Shown: positions 24,816 through 33,601 of the stretch, in pieces
Layout of the letters: the number at the start of each line of letters is the position of its first letter
Position numbering within the stretch: the stretch's first letter is position 1
Assembly: GCA_963837325.1 (NCBI GenBank)
Contig: CAWIMV010000001.1
Span: 620,001-684,000 of the forward strand
DNA from: CAVQKZ01 sp963837325
GTDB lineage: Bacteria > Actinomycetota > Actinomycetes > Mycobacteriales > Jatrophihabitantaceae
Direction: 5' to 3'
Length of the DNA: 64,000 nt
Notes under the pieces: model-generated
Told to the model about the DNA's origin: nothing
What the model saw: the letters and a program-made list of their open reading frames with translations, nothing else
Databases searched by the model: none
Translations under genes and position numbers: made by a program

Positions 24816-26183
24816 ATGACCAACCGCTCAGCCCTGCCCGCTGACTTCGTCTGGGGCGTCGCGACATCGGCCTACCAGATCGAAGGGGCCGTAGCGGCCG
24901 ACGGTCGGCTGCCCTCGATCTGGGACGATTTCTGCCGGGTTCCCGAGGCCATCGACGGCGGCGACACCGGAGAGGTTGCGTGCGACTCCTACCGGCGCGT
25001 CGACGAGGACGTGGCCCTGCTCCGGCAGCTTGGGTTGAACTCCTATCGGTTCTCCATTGCCTGGCCACGCGTGCAGCCGACGGGCCGCGGCCAGGTCAAC
25101 CAGGCTGGGCTCGACCACTATGACCGGCTGGTTGACACGCTGCTGGCGGCCGGCATCCGTCCGTTCATCACGCTCTATCACTGGGATCTGCCGTCGGCGC
25201 TGCAGGAGGACGGCGGCTGGGTGGCTCGCGAGACTGCGCTGCGCTTCGCCGATTTTGCGACCGTCGTGGCCGAGCGCCTCGGGGATCGGGTGCGCGACTG
25301 GGTGACGGTGAACGAGCCGCTGTGCTCGGCCTGGATCGGGCACCTGGAAGGCCGGATGGCCCCCGGAGTGCGCGACCTGCGCCTGGCGGTGCGCGCGTCC
25401 TATCACCTGCTTCTGGCGCATGGCCTCGGGGTGCAGGCCATCCGGGCCGGCGCAATTGCCGCCCCGTCCGTCGGCATCGTCAACAACCTGAGCCCCTGCG
25501 AACCCGTCAGTGCCAGCGGGGAGGACCTGCTGGCGGCCGAACGTGCTGACGGCCACACGAACCGGTGGTGGCTCGATCCCATCCACGGCAAGGGCTTCCC
25601 GGCCGACATGCTCGAGCTCTATGGCCAGGCGCTGCCAGAGCGGGCCGGCGATGCCGACGTCATCGCCGAGCCGTCGGACTTCCTCGGCGTGAACTATTAC
25701 TTCCCGATGCGGATCAAGGCCGATCCCACCGTTGCCACGCTCGGGTTCCGCGCCGTGCCCGCAGACGGCGCTCCGCAAACCGCGATGGGATGGGAGGTCC
25801 ATCCCCAGGGTCTGCACGACCTCATCATGCGGGTGACGAAGGACTACGACCCGCCGGCGGTCTACGTCACCGAGAGCGGCTCGGCCTGGCTCGACGAACC
25901 GGACGAGAACGGCTACGTCGTCGACGAGGAACGGGCCGAATACTTGTGCGACCACGTCGACGCGGTCGCCGACGCGGCGGCCCTCGGCGCGCCGGTGAAG
26001 GGCTTCTTCGCCTGGTCGCTGCTCGACAACTTCGAATGGTCATACGGGTATTGGCCCCGCTTCGGGCTGGCCTACGTGGACTACCAGACCCAGCGGCGGA
26101 CGCTGAAGCGCAGCGGCGAGATCTACGCCGACCTCGTGGCCGAGCATTCCCGGTCGGCTGGCGGCGACGACTCGGTGAGCTGA
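24816..26183 (+). CDS. GH1 beta-glucosidase
   Basis: A 455-residue family 1 glycoside hydrolase with no signal peptide, so it is cytoplasmic. FVWGVATSAYQIEGA is at the N-terminus, the acid/base Glu is in TVNEPLCSAW and the nucleophile Glu is in YVTESGSAW (Ser replaces the usual Asn). The aglycone/glycone site FEWSYGYWPRFGLAYVDY is near the end. It would cleave the imported beta-glucoside to glucose. Placement behind the ABC genes and the ROK regulator gives a complete uptake-and-hydrolysis cassette. Confidence 0.95.
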   Translation: MTNRSALPADFVWGVATSAYQIEGAVAADGRLPSIWDDFCRVPEAIDGGDTGEVACDSYRRVDEDVALLRQLGLNSYRFSIAWPRVQPTGRGQVNQAGLDHYDRLVDTLLAAGIRPFITLYHWDLPSALQEDGGWVARETALRFADFATVVAERLGDRVRDWVTVNEPLCSAWIGHLEGRMAPGVRDLRLAVRASYHLLLAHGLGVQAIRAGAIAAPSVGIVNNLSPCEPVSASGEDLLAAERADGHTNRWWLDPIHGKGFPADMLELYGQALPERAGDADVIAEPSDFLGVNYYFPMRIKADPTVATLGFRAVPADGAPQTAMGWEVHPQGLHDLIMRVTKDYDPPAVYVTESGSAWLDEPDENGYVVDEERAEYLCDHVDAVADAAALGAPVKGFFAWSLLDNFEWSYGYWPRFGLAYVDYQTQRRTLKRSGEIYADLVAEHSRSAGGDDSVS

Positions 26184-26227
26184 CCCGCTCGGCGCGTTAG
26201 CACAGCCGGCTGACAATCTTTCGCCCG

Positions 26228-26255
26228 TCGTCCACACCCGCGGGGGCTGTCCACA
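26228..26255. promoter_or_regulatory. Two DnaA-box-like sequences before comEA
   Basis: TCGTCCACA (26228-26236) and CTGTCCACA (26247-26255) each differ from the actinobacterial DnaA box TTGTCCACA at one position and are spaced 19 bp apart. They lie in the 117-nt gap between the GH1 gene and comEA. Two sites are too few for an origin; transcriptional control of the competence genes by DnaA is one possibility. Chance occurrence cannot be excluded. Confidence 0.35.
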
Positions 26256-26300
26256 GATCCTCGCGGGGCCTGGGTTGCCCGGCGCTCGCTTCCTACCGTC

Positions 26301-27305
26301 GTGGGCGTGCGAGACGGGAGGGGACGCATCCGGGGTGAGCGGGCGCGGGTCGCGGAGCGGGTCCGGGCCTTGCTGGCCGACGACCCGGCCACCGGTCGTG
26401 GCCGAGCCGACCGACCGGCAGCTGGTTCCGGCCGGGCCGACGCCGCCGCCGCGAGCGACGGCCCATGGCGCGCACGGGCGCCGGAGCCGTGGCTGCCGGA
26501 CGACGACTTCGGCGTCGCGGCGCCGCCACTTGCGCCTCGCCCGGCCGCGGTGGCCGGACCGGAGTTGGCACCACCAGAGTCGGCGAGCCCTACTTCCTCG
26601 TCGCGACTGCTCGACCGGTTGGCGGCTCGACTGCCCACCCGCATCGACCCAGGGCGGCGGGGCGCGATCGCGGTCGCGATGACCGCCGTCGTCGCCGCAG
26701 CCGTCACCGGGGCCTGGGTGTTCTCGTCCCGTCCACACTCGGTGGGCGTCACGGCCTCGAGCACCGGAGGTGCCGCGGTGCCGGCTGTGCATTCGCCGCC
26801 GGCTTCGGGGCCGCCGCCGGCTGGTTCGACGTCGGCGCCGCCGTCGGTCGGGCCGGCCGCTTCGGCCGTCGTGCTCGTCATCGACGTCGCCGGCAAGGTG
26901 CGTCATCCCGGGCTGTACCGGCTGCCGGCTGGGTCACGCATCGACGATGCCGTCCAGGCTGCCGGCGGCCCGCTGCCGGGCGTAGATCTCACCTCCTTGA
27001 ATCTCGCCGCCAAGATCACCGACGGCCAGCAGATCGCGGTCGGCGCGCCGGCTGCCGCCGCGCCCGGCGGTGCCGGTCCGGGTGCGGGCTCAGCCGGGCC
27101 ACCGTCGACGTCAGCGCCGGTCGACCTGAACTCGGCCACGCTGGAACAGCTCGAGACGCTGCCCGGCGTCGGCCCGGTGCTCGGCCAACACATCCTCGAT
27201 TGGCGTGCGGCACACGGCCCGTTCGTGACGATCGACCAGTTGCGCGAAGTCTCCGGCATCGGCGACGTGAAATTCGCCGGATTGCGGACCCGGGTGACGG
27301 TATGA
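26301..27305 (+). CDS. comEA: ComEA-like DNA-binding competence protein
   Basis: A 334-residue membrane-anchored DNA receptor. The N-terminal 110 residues are Arg/Pro/Ala-rich and cytoplasmic, followed by one helix (AIAVAMTAVVAAAVTGAWVF). Then comes a Pro/Ser linker, an SLBB domain (VIDVAGKVRHPGLYRLPAGS) and a C-terminal helix-hairpin-helix pair (VDLNSATLEQLETLPGVGP and LREVSGIGDVKFAGLR) that binds DNA. Its stop overlaps the comEC ATG (ATGA). The GTG start is the first in the frame and lacks a strong ribosome site, so it could lie further in. Confidence 0.9.
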   Translation: MGVRDGRGRIRGERARVAERVRALLADDPATGRGRADRPAAGSGRADAAAASDGPWRARAPEPWLPDDDFGVAAPPLAPRPAAVAGPELAPPESASPTSSSRLLDRLAARLPTRIDPGRRGAIAVAMTAVVAAAVTGAWVFSSRPHSVGVTASSTGGAAVPAVHSPPASGPPPAGSTSAPPSVGPAASAVVLVIDVAGKVRHPGLYRLPAGSRIDDAVQAAGGPLPGVDLTSLNLAAKITDGQQIAVGAPAAAAPGGAGPGAGSAGPPSTSAPVDLNSATLEQLETLPGVGPVLGQHILDWRAAHGPFVTIDQLREVSGIGDVKFAGLRTRVTV

Positions 27306-30300
27306 GGCCCGCCGCTCGATCGCCGATCGCGGCGGCGCGCACCAGCGCTCTGGACCTGCGGCTCGCGATTGGCGCCGGCGCAGCCTGGTTGGCCACCTTC
27401 GTGGCGCTGGGGCATTCACCCACCGCGGTGCTCGTTGCGGCGCTCGGGTCGGCGGCGGTGGGGCTGGGCGCGCTTGGGTTGGCGGCGCGGGCAGTCGACG
27501 CAATGGCGACGGGTGCGCTGGTCGGGTTCTGTCTCGCGCTGGTCTTGGTCCCGCTGGCCGGACGGTTGGCGCAATACCGTCGGTTGCCGGTCGTGCACCT
27601 CGCGCACAACCGCGCCGCGGTCACCGCGGAGCTGACCGTAACCGCCGATCCGAGGCCGCTCGCCGCGAAGGGAATCGCCGGTTCACCCCGCGTCGCCGTC
27701 GAAACCGCCGCCGTGGCGGTCTCGGTAGGGGGACACCGCGTCCGAACCGGCGGCGACGTGCTCGTGCTCGGAGCGGCGCAGCCGTGGGCCGGCGTCCTGC
27801 CGGGCCAGCGGGTACGGCTGGACGGCGCGCTCTCGCCGCCGACGGACCGGCGTGCGCTGTCGGTCACGCTCTTCGCCCGCGCCGGCCCGGAGCTGATCGG
27901 CTCGCCGCCGTGGTGGCAGCGGGCTGCGGGCACGATCCGCGCGTCGTTGCGCCAGGCTGCGTCCGGGCTGCCGGCCGACACTCGTGGCCTGCTGCCCGGT
28001 CTGGTCGACGGCGACACCAGCGAACTCGACCCAGTGCTGGCAGAGCACTTTCGCCTCGCCGGCCTGACCCACCTGGTTGCGGTCAGCGGCACCAACTGCT
28101 CGATCCTGATCGGTTCGGTGCTGTTGGTGCTGCGCCGGTTCGGCGTCCGGCCCTGGCTGAGTGGCTTGGCCGGGGCGCTCGTGCTCGTCGTTTTCGTCGC
28201 CGTGGCCCGACCGTCGCCTAGTGTGCTGCGGGCCGCGCTCATGGCGGTGATCGCGATGGCAGCTCTTGCCAGCGGGCGGCCGCGCGACGCCCTGCCGGCC
28301 CTCGCGGCAACCGTGCTGGCACTCCTGCTTTGGGATCCGGAGCTCGCGGCGAATCCCGGCTTCGCCATGTCGGTGCTGGCCACGGCTGCGCTGCTCGTGC
28401 TCGCGCCGGGCTGGGCCCAGGCGCTGCGGCGGCGGGTCCCGGCCGGGATCGCCGAGTTGGTGGCGGTGGCCGCCGCGGCCACCGTCGTGACCGCCCCGAT
28501 CATCGCGGCGATAGCCGGGCGGGTCAGCCTGGTCGCGATTCCGGCTAATGTGCTGGCCGAGCCCGTGGTGGCGATCGCGACCGTCTTCGGCTTCGCCGCG
28601 GCGGTCGTGGCGCCGCTGTGGTTGGCGCCGGCCCAACTGCTCGCCTGGCTTGCGGGCTGGCCGTGTCGCTGGCTGGTCTGGGTGGCGAACTTCTTCGGCT
28701 CCCTGCACGGCGCGACCCTGCCCTGGCCCGGCGGGCTCGGCGGCGGGTTGGCGCTGCTGCTGCTCGTCGCGGGGGTACTGGTAGCGGCGGCCCGGGCCGG
28801 GCCGCGGCGTTGCCTGGCGGCCGCCACAGTTACCGCGATCATCATCTTGATCCCGGTTCGGTCGGTCACATCCGGCTGGCCGCCGCCGCACTGGACGTTC
28901 GTCGCGTGCGACGTCGGCCAGGGCGACGCTCTCCTGCTCGCCGCCGCGCCGCACGCGGCGATCGAAATCGATGCCGGGCCGGACCCCGTGGCCATCGACC
29001 GCTGCCTGCACGACCTCGGCATCACTGAGGTCCCGCTGTTGATCTTCACGCACTATCACCTCGACCATGTCGGCGGCGTCTCCGGCGTCTTCGCCGGCCG
29101 GCGCGTCGCCGCCGTCCTGGCCGGCCCGCTGGCCGAACCAGCGTCCGGCGTCCACCTCGTGCAGGCCGCGCTGCAACGGCGCGGGCTGCGAGTGAGCACG
29201 CCTGCAGTAGGTCAGCAGTTCGACGCCGGCCGCGTCCACCTCGAGGTGTTGGCCCCTGCTGTCGCGTTCCATAACACCCGGTCCGACCCGAACAACTCGT
29301 CGCTCGTCCTGCGGGCGACGGTCGACGGCGAGCACATCCTGCTGCCCGGCGACGCCGAGATCGATGCCCAACAGTCGCTGCTCGCATCCGGTGCCGACGT
29401 TCGATCCGACGTGCTCAAGGTTCCGCACCACGGTTCGGCCTACTCCGACCCCGGCTTCCTCGCCGCGGTCCGGGCCCAGGTCGCGGTCATCAGCGTGGGG
29501 CGGAACAACGACTACGGGCACCCGTCGCCGATGTTGCTGGCCGAGTTGGCCCGGCTCGGCGTGCCGGTGCGACGTACCGACCGCGATGGCGACGTCGCCG
29601 TCGTCGCCGACCGGGGTTCGGTTTCGACCGTGGTGCGGGGAAAGCGGTGGAGCACGGTCGGCGCGGGCGGTCAGGCCGGGGCGGTACCGGAGTCGCCGAG
29701 GGACGGACGCATAGTTGCCGACCGCAGCCCGCCCGCGGTGTCCGCCGTCAGTGCCAGGATGGAGCAATGCCTGCCCGACCCGTCAGCCTGGCCGACCTAC
29801 CCTCCGACGTCCCCAGCGTCGTCCTGTTGGTCGGCGACGAGGAACTGCTCGTCGGCCGGGCCATCAGCGCGCTCTCCGCCTCATCGCGGCGCCGCGACCC
29901 GACGCTGGTCGAGATCGAGCGGACAGGTGCCGAGATCGAGGGTCCCGAGCTGCCCGAACTGGTGGGACCTTCGCTGTTCGGCGACGCCCGATTCGTCGTC
30001 ATCCGCAACGCGCAGGATGTCAAGGTGGCGGCGCTTGCCGTCCTACGGCCGTACGTGGAAACGCCGACCGAAGGCACCACGATGGTGCTGCACCATGTCG
30101 GGGGAGCGAAGGGCAAGGCGCTGCTCGATGCCGCCCGCAAGGCCGGCGCCCTCGAGGTCGCCTGCGGCAAGCTCACCCGCGTGGATGACCGGATCGACTT
30201 CGTTCGCTCGGAGGTGCGGCGCGCGGGCGGCACGATCGGGCCCGACGCGGTCGCGGCCCTCGTCGAGGCGGTCGGCAGCGACCTGCGCGAACTCGCCGCG

Positions 30301-30520
30301 GTGTCCGGGCAGTTGGTCAGCGACTCCGGGGGCAGCATCGACGTCGATTTGGTCCGGGCCTACCACCGCGGACGGGCCGAGGTCACCGGCTTCGCGATCT
30401 CGGATCTCGCCGTCGTGGGCAATTCCGGCGGAGCGCTCGAGGCGCTGCGCTACGCCTTGTCGGTCGGCGTGCCGCACGTGGTCATCGCCGACGCGCTTGC
30501 CGATGGCATCCGCACGATAG
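27302..30520 (+). CDS. comEC: ComEC/Rec2 DNA uptake channel, frame open into holA
   Basis: ComEC forms the membrane channel for single-stranded DNA. The N-terminal part has many helices, and the Competence domain has VAVSGTNCSILIGSVLLVL. The C-terminal metallo-beta-lactamase domain has HYHLDH at 584-589 and LKVPHHGSAYSD. The ATG overlaps the comEA stop. Similarity to the family ends near VSTVVRGKRW (about 29645, residue 780), but there is no in-frame stop until TAG 30518-30520. The frame therefore runs 754 nt into holA. The tail after residue 790 reads as out-of-frame holA and is probably a recent stop loss, a small indel or a sequence error. Confidence 0.85.
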   Translation: MRPAARSPIAAARTSALDLRLAIGAGAAWLATFVALGHSPTAVLVAALGSAAVGLGALGLAARAVDAMATGALVGFCLALVLVPLAGRLAQYRRLPVVHLAHNRAAVTAELTVTADPRPLAAKGIAGSPRVAVETAAVAVSVGGHRVRTGGDVLVLGAAQPWAGVLPGQRVRLDGALSPPTDRRALSVTLFARAGPELIGSPPWWQRAAGTIRASLRQAASGLPADTRGLLPGLVDGDTSELDPVLAEHFRLAGLTHLVAVSGTNCSILIGSVLLVLRRFGVRPWLSGLAGALVLVVFVAVARPSPSVLRAALMAVIAMAALASGRPRDALPALAATVLALLLWDPELAANPGFAMSVLATAALLVLAPGWAQALRRRVPAGIAELVAVAAAATVVTAPIIAAIAGRVSLVAIPANVLAEPVVAIATVFGFAAAVVAPLWLAPAQLLAWLAGWPCRWLVWVANFFGSLHGATLPWPGGLGGGLALLLLVAGVLVAAARAGPRRCLAAATVTAIIILIPVRSVTSGWPPPHWTFVACDVGQGDALLLAAAPHAAIEIDAGPDPVAIDRCLHDLGITEVPLLIFTHYHLDHVGGVSGVFAGRRVAAVLAGPLAEPASGVHLVQAALQRRGLRVSTPAVGQQFDAGRVHLEVLAPAVAFHNTRSDPNNSSLVLRATVDGEHILLPGDAEIDAQQSLLASGADVRSDVLKVPHHGSAYSDPGFLAAVRAQVAVISVGRNNDYGHPSPMLLAELARLGVPVRRTDRDGDVAVVADRGSVSTVVRGKRWSTVGAGGQAGAVPESPRDGRIVADRSPPAVSAVSARMEQCLPDPSAWPTYPPTSPASSCWSATRNCSSAGPSARSPPHRGAATRRWSRSSGQVPRSRVPSCPNWWDLRCSATPDSSSSATRRMSRWRRLPSYGRTWKRRPKAPRWCCTMSGERRARRCSMPPARPAPSRSPAASSPAWMTGSTSFARRCGARAARSGPTRSRPSSRRSAATCANSPRCPGSWSATPGAASTSIWSGPTTADGPRSPASRSRISPSWAIPAERSRRCATPCRSACRTWSSPTRLPMASAR

Positions 30521-30759
30521 CCCGCGTCGCTACCGCCGGACGGGGGGATCCGTACTCGCTCGCCCCGAAACTGGGGATGCCGCCGTGGAAGGTCAAACGG
30601 GCCCAGGCGCAGTCGCGGGGCTGGAGTGAGCCTGGCGTGCGCCGAGCCCTCGGCGTGGTCGCCACCCTGAACGCCGATGTGAAGGGCGAAGCGGCCGACC
30701 CGTCCTATGCGCTCGAACGTGCGGTGCGCCGCCTCGCCGACGCTCGCGCGCAGCGTTGA
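29767..30759 (+). CDS. holA: DNA polymerase III delta subunit
   Basis: A 330-residue clamp-loader delta subunit. VVLLVGDEELLVGRAI near the N-terminus is the degenerate nucleotide-binding start, and the lid and C-terminal collar region include FAISDLAVVGNSGGALEALRYAL and GMPPWKVKRAQAQSRGW. I chose ATG 29767 (MPARPVSLADLP) as the normal N-terminus, with CAGGATGGAGCA just before it. The first three-quarters overlap the open comEC frame in another phase. comEA-comEC-holA order is conserved in actinobacteria. Confidence 0.95.
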   Translation: MPARPVSLADLPSDVPSVVLLVGDEELLVGRAISALSASSRRRDPTLVEIERTGAEIEGPELPELVGPSLFGDARFVVIRNAQDVKVAALAVLRPYVETPTEGTTMVLHHVGGAKGKALLDAARKAGALEVACGKLTRVDDRIDFVRSEVRRAGGTIGPDAVAALVEAVGSDLRELAAVSGQLVSDSGGSIDVDLVRAYHRGRAEVTGFAISDLAVVGNSGGALEALRYALSVGVPHVVIADALADGIRTIARVATAGRGDPYSLAPKLGMPPWKVKRAQAQSRGWSEPGVRRALGVVATLNADVKGEAADPSYALERAVRRLADARAQR

Positions 30760-30821
30760 CCCGCGTCGGCTTCGCCGGGGAGCGCGACCAACGCAATCGC
30801 GCGGGCTGGCCGCGGCAGCAA

Positions 30822-30861
30822 GAAGCCCGCTTGCCGATCAGGGGATCGTCGAGCGGGCTTC
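30822..30861. terminator. Bidirectional terminator between holA and rpsT
   Basis: GAAGCCCGCT (30822-30831) pairs perfectly with AGCGGGCTTC (30852-30861), with an inner CGATC/GATCG stem. It lies 62 nt after holA and 33 nt after the end of the convergent rpsT, so it can serve both. T-tracts are short on both sides, which is common in high-GC genomes. Confidence 0.7.
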
Positions 30862-30894
30862 AGCGCGGGCTGGATCAGTCCGGGGGTGGTCCGC

Positions 30895-31155
30895 TCAGAG
30901 CGAGTTGACGCGCTGGGCCATCGCCGACTTCTTGTTGGCGGCCTGGTTCGGATGAATGACGCCCTTGCTGGCCGCCTTGTCGAGCTGGCGCGAGGCTGAG
31001 GTCAGCGCGGCGACGGTCGCCTCGCGATCACCAGAGTCAGCGGTCTCGCGGAAGTTGCGGACTGCGGTCTTGAGCGCCGACTTCACGCTCTTGTTGCGCA
31101 GGCGCGCGGCCTCGTTGGTGCGGATGCGCTTGATCTGGGACTTGATATTCGCCAC
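30895..31155 (-). CDS. rpsT: 30S ribosomal protein S20
   Basis: An 86-residue S20 that binds 16S rRNA during small-subunit assembly. Sequence runs ANIKSQIKRIRTNEAARLRNKSVKSALK and IHPNQAANKKSAMAQRV, strongly basic and helical. I chose GTG 31155, giving the exact family length, with GAGGG seven bases upstream; the longer frame to 31233 would add an unrelated lead. Convergent with holA, as in mycobacteria. Confidence 0.97.
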   Translation of the reverse strand: MANIKSQIKRIRTNEAARLRNKSVKSALKTAVRNFRETADSGDREATVAALTSASRQLDKAASKGVIHPNQAANKKSAMAQRVNSL

Positions 31156-31292
31156 GAAGAACCCTCGACGTTCGCAATATTGATCGGATGGACGCCCGCC
31201 GGGCGCCGGCCAGGCCGGCGAGCAGACAACCACCTGAGGTTACCAGCGCCCGCCGGGCGTCCCAAATCTCCGCAAGACCGGGTTGCCGCTAC

Positions 31293-31667
31293 TCAGCTGG
31301 GCACGGCCCGCACGGTCACCAGCTCGAATTTTGTGTACAGGTATGTGCGGACGCCATCCTCGCTGCTGATGACGTCGGTCACGTCCTGGTCGGCACCGTT
31401 GTCGACGGCGTACATCATGGCCAGCCCGTCAGCGAAGTACACCCCGGAGTCGACCGGCGCGATATCGGTGAGTTGTACGGCGACGTAGCGCCCGCCCAGC
31501 GACTCGACCAGTGCCCGTACCTCGTCGGATTTGGCCTGGCCGGGCTTGGTGTACACGCCGAGGACCTGTTGCCAGTCGTCCTCGCCCGGCGAGGTGTTGA
31601 CGAGATCACCAGGTCGCAGCGCAGTGGCGGGAATGCGGTATTCGGCGGATGCACGCGGGTCGGTCAT
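31293..31667 (-). CDS. Conserved hypothetical protein divergent from lepA
   Basis: A 124-residue protein starting MTDPRASAEYRIPATALRPGD at ATG 31667. It has no signal peptide or membrane helix. The alternation of short hydrophobic strands (YVAVQLTDIAPVDSGVYF, YLYTKFELVTVRAV) suggests a small beta-rich domain. I do not recognise the family. Its start is 72 nt from the lepA start, so the two share a divergent promoter region. Confidence 0.75.
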   Translation of the reverse strand: MTDPRASAEYRIPATALRPGDLVNTSPGEDDWQQVLGVYTKPGQAKSDEVRALVESLGGRYVAVQLTDIAPVDSGVYFADGLAMMYAVDNGADQDVTDVISSEDGVRTYLYTKFELVTVRAVPS

Positions 31668-31739
31668 CCCCACATCCTTGCCGATCGGGTCGAAGCCGCG
31701 CTCATGGGACCATAGGGAGACCGCAAAGAGAGTGAGCCA

Positions 31740-33593
31740 GTGACCGCCCAGCAGATCCCCGCAGGCCACACGGACCCTGCCCGTATCCGCAACTTCTGCA
31801 TCATCGCCCACATCGACCACGGCAAGTCCACCCTCGCCGACCGGATGCTGCAGGCCACCGGCGTGGTCGACGGCCGGCAGATGCGGGCGCAGTACCTCGA
31901 CCGGATGGACATCGAGCGTGAGCGGGGAATCACGATCAAGTCCCAGAACGTGCGGATGCCCTGGCGCTCCCGCGAGACCGGCGTCGAGCACGTCCTCCAC
32001 ATGATCGACACGCCCGGCCACGTCGACTTCACCTACGAAGTCAGCCGCAGTCTGGCCGCCTGCGAAGGCGCGGTCCTGCTGGTCGACGCGGCCCAGGGCA
32101 TTGAGGCCCAGACCCTGGCGAACCTGTACCTGGCGCTGGAGAACGACCTGCAGATCATCCCGGTACTGAACAAGATCGACCTGCCGGCCGCCCAGCCCGA
32201 TCTCTACGCCGCGGAATTGGCGCACATCATCGGCTGTGAGCCGGACGACGTGCTGCGGGTCAGCGCCAAGACCGGTCAGGGCGTCGAGGATCTACTCGAC
32301 GTCATTTGCCGCGACATCCCCGCGCCGGTGGGCGAGGCGGACGCTCCGCCGCGCGCAATGATCTTCGATTCGGTCTACGACATCTACCGCGGCGTCATCA
32401 CCTACATCCGGGTCATCGACGGGCACTTCACCCCGCGCGAGCGGATCAAGATGATGTCGACAGGCGCGACGCACGAGTTGATGGAGATCGGCGTCATCTC
32501 GCCGGAGCCAAAGCCGACCGAGGGCCTGGGAGTCGGCGAGGTCGGCTACCTCATCACCGGCGTCAAGGACGTCCGGCAGTCCCGGGTCGGCGACACCGTC
32601 ACCGACGCGGCCAAGCCGGCCACCGAGTCGCTCGGCGGCTACCGCGACCCGCGTCCGATGGTCTACTCCGGGCTGTATCCGCTCGACGGCTCGGAGTACC
32701 CGCTGCTGCGCGACGCCCTCGACCGGCTGCGGCTCAACGACGCGGCACTGGTCTATGAGCCGGAAACGAGCGCGGCGCTCGGGTTCGGGTTCCGCTGCGG
32801 CTTCCTCGGCCTGCTGCATTTGGAGATCACCCGCGACCGGCTCGAGCGGGAGTTCAACCTCGACCTGATCAGCACCGCGCCCAACGTCGTCTACCGGGTC
32901 GTGCTCGAGGACGGGGCCGAGCACATCGTCACCAACCCGTCCGACTGGCCGAGCGGGATGAAGATCGCCGAGACCTACGAGCCGGTCGTGAAGGCCATGA
33001 TCATCGCGCCGAGTGAGTACATCGGCGCGATCATGGAGCTGTGCCAGGAGCGGCGCGGCGCTCTGGGCGGCATGGACTACCTCTCGCCGACCCGCGTCGA
33101 GCTGCGATACACGCTGCCCCTCGGCGAGATCATCTTCGACTTCTTCGACCAGCTGAAGTCGCGCACCCGCGGCTACGCGAGCCTGGACTACGAGCAGGCT
33201 GGCGAGCAGGCCGCCGACCTGGTCAAGGTCGACATCCTGCTGCAGGGCGAGCCGGTCGACGCCTTCTCGGCCATCGTGCACAAGGACAAGGCCTACGGCT
33301 ACGGCACGTCGATGACAGCCAAGTTGCGCAAGCTGATCCCGCGCCAGCAGTTCGAGGTGCCGATTCAGGCCGCCATCGGCTCGCGGGTCATCGCCCGCGA
33401 GAACATCAGCGCGATCCGCAAGGACGTGCTCGCGAAATGCTACGGCGGCGACATCACCCGCAAGCGCAAACTGCTGGAGAAGCAGAAGGAAGGCAAGAAG
33501 CGGATGAAGATGGTCGGCCGGGTCGAGGTGCCGCAGGAGGCGTTCATCGCCGCGCTGGCGACCGGTGACTCAGCCGAGCCGGCCAAACGCTAG
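31740..33593 (+). CDS. lepA: Elongation factor 4 (LepA)
   Basis: A 617-residue translational GTPase that acts on stalled or mistranslocated ribosomes. G1 is AHIDHGKSTLADRML, G2/G3 are RERGITIKSQ and IDTPGHVDF, and G4 is LNKIDLP. The C-terminal LepA-specific domain has YGYGTSMTAKLRKLIPRQQFEVPIQAA and KCYGGDITRKRKLLEKQKEGKKRMK. Length is normal. Starts at GTG 31740. Confidence 0.98.
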   Translation: MTAQQIPAGHTDPARIRNFCIIAHIDHGKSTLADRMLQATGVVDGRQMRAQYLDRMDIERERGITIKSQNVRMPWRSRETGVEHVLHMIDTPGHVDFTYEVSRSLAACEGAVLLVDAAQGIEAQTLANLYLALENDLQIIPVLNKIDLPAAQPDLYAAELAHIIGCEPDDVLRVSAKTGQGVEDLLDVICRDIPAPVGEADAPPRAMIFDSVYDIYRGVITYIRVIDGHFTPRERIKMMSTGATHELMEIGVISPEPKPTEGLGVGEVGYLITGVKDVRQSRVGDTVTDAAKPATESLGGYRDPRPMVYSGLYPLDGSEYPLLRDALDRLRLNDAALVYEPETSAALGFGFRCGFLGLLHLEITRDRLEREFNLDLISTAPNVVYRVVLEDGAEHIVTNPSDWPSGMKIAETYEPVVKAMIIAPSEYIGAIMELCQERRGALGGMDYLSPTRVELRYTLPLGEIIFDFFDQLKSRTRGYASLDYEQAGEQAADLVKVDILLQGEPVDAFSAIVHKDKAYGYGTSMTAKLRKLIPRQQFEVPIQAAIGSRVIARENISAIRKDVLAKCYGGDITRKRKLLEKQKEGKKRMKMVGRVEVPQEAFIAALATGDSAEPAKR

Positions 33594-33601
33594 TCACCAA
33601 C

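Noticed and set aside
26465..27301. Forward frame continuous with comEC but starting inside comEA
   Set aside because: The translation over this part is out-of-frame comEA. The ATGA overlap at 27302 gives the normal ComEC N-terminus.
27016..29767. Two very long reverse frames opposite comEC
   Set aside because: Both lie opposite a well-supported ComEC and are low-complexity Ala/Arg/Ser or Gln/Arg-rich, typical of antisense frames at this GC content.
31188..31262. Inverted repeat of GGACGCCCG-type words upstream of rpsT as a regulatory hairpin
   Set aside because: The arms are GC-only, imperfect and separated by about 40 nt; chance pairing is likely at this base composition.
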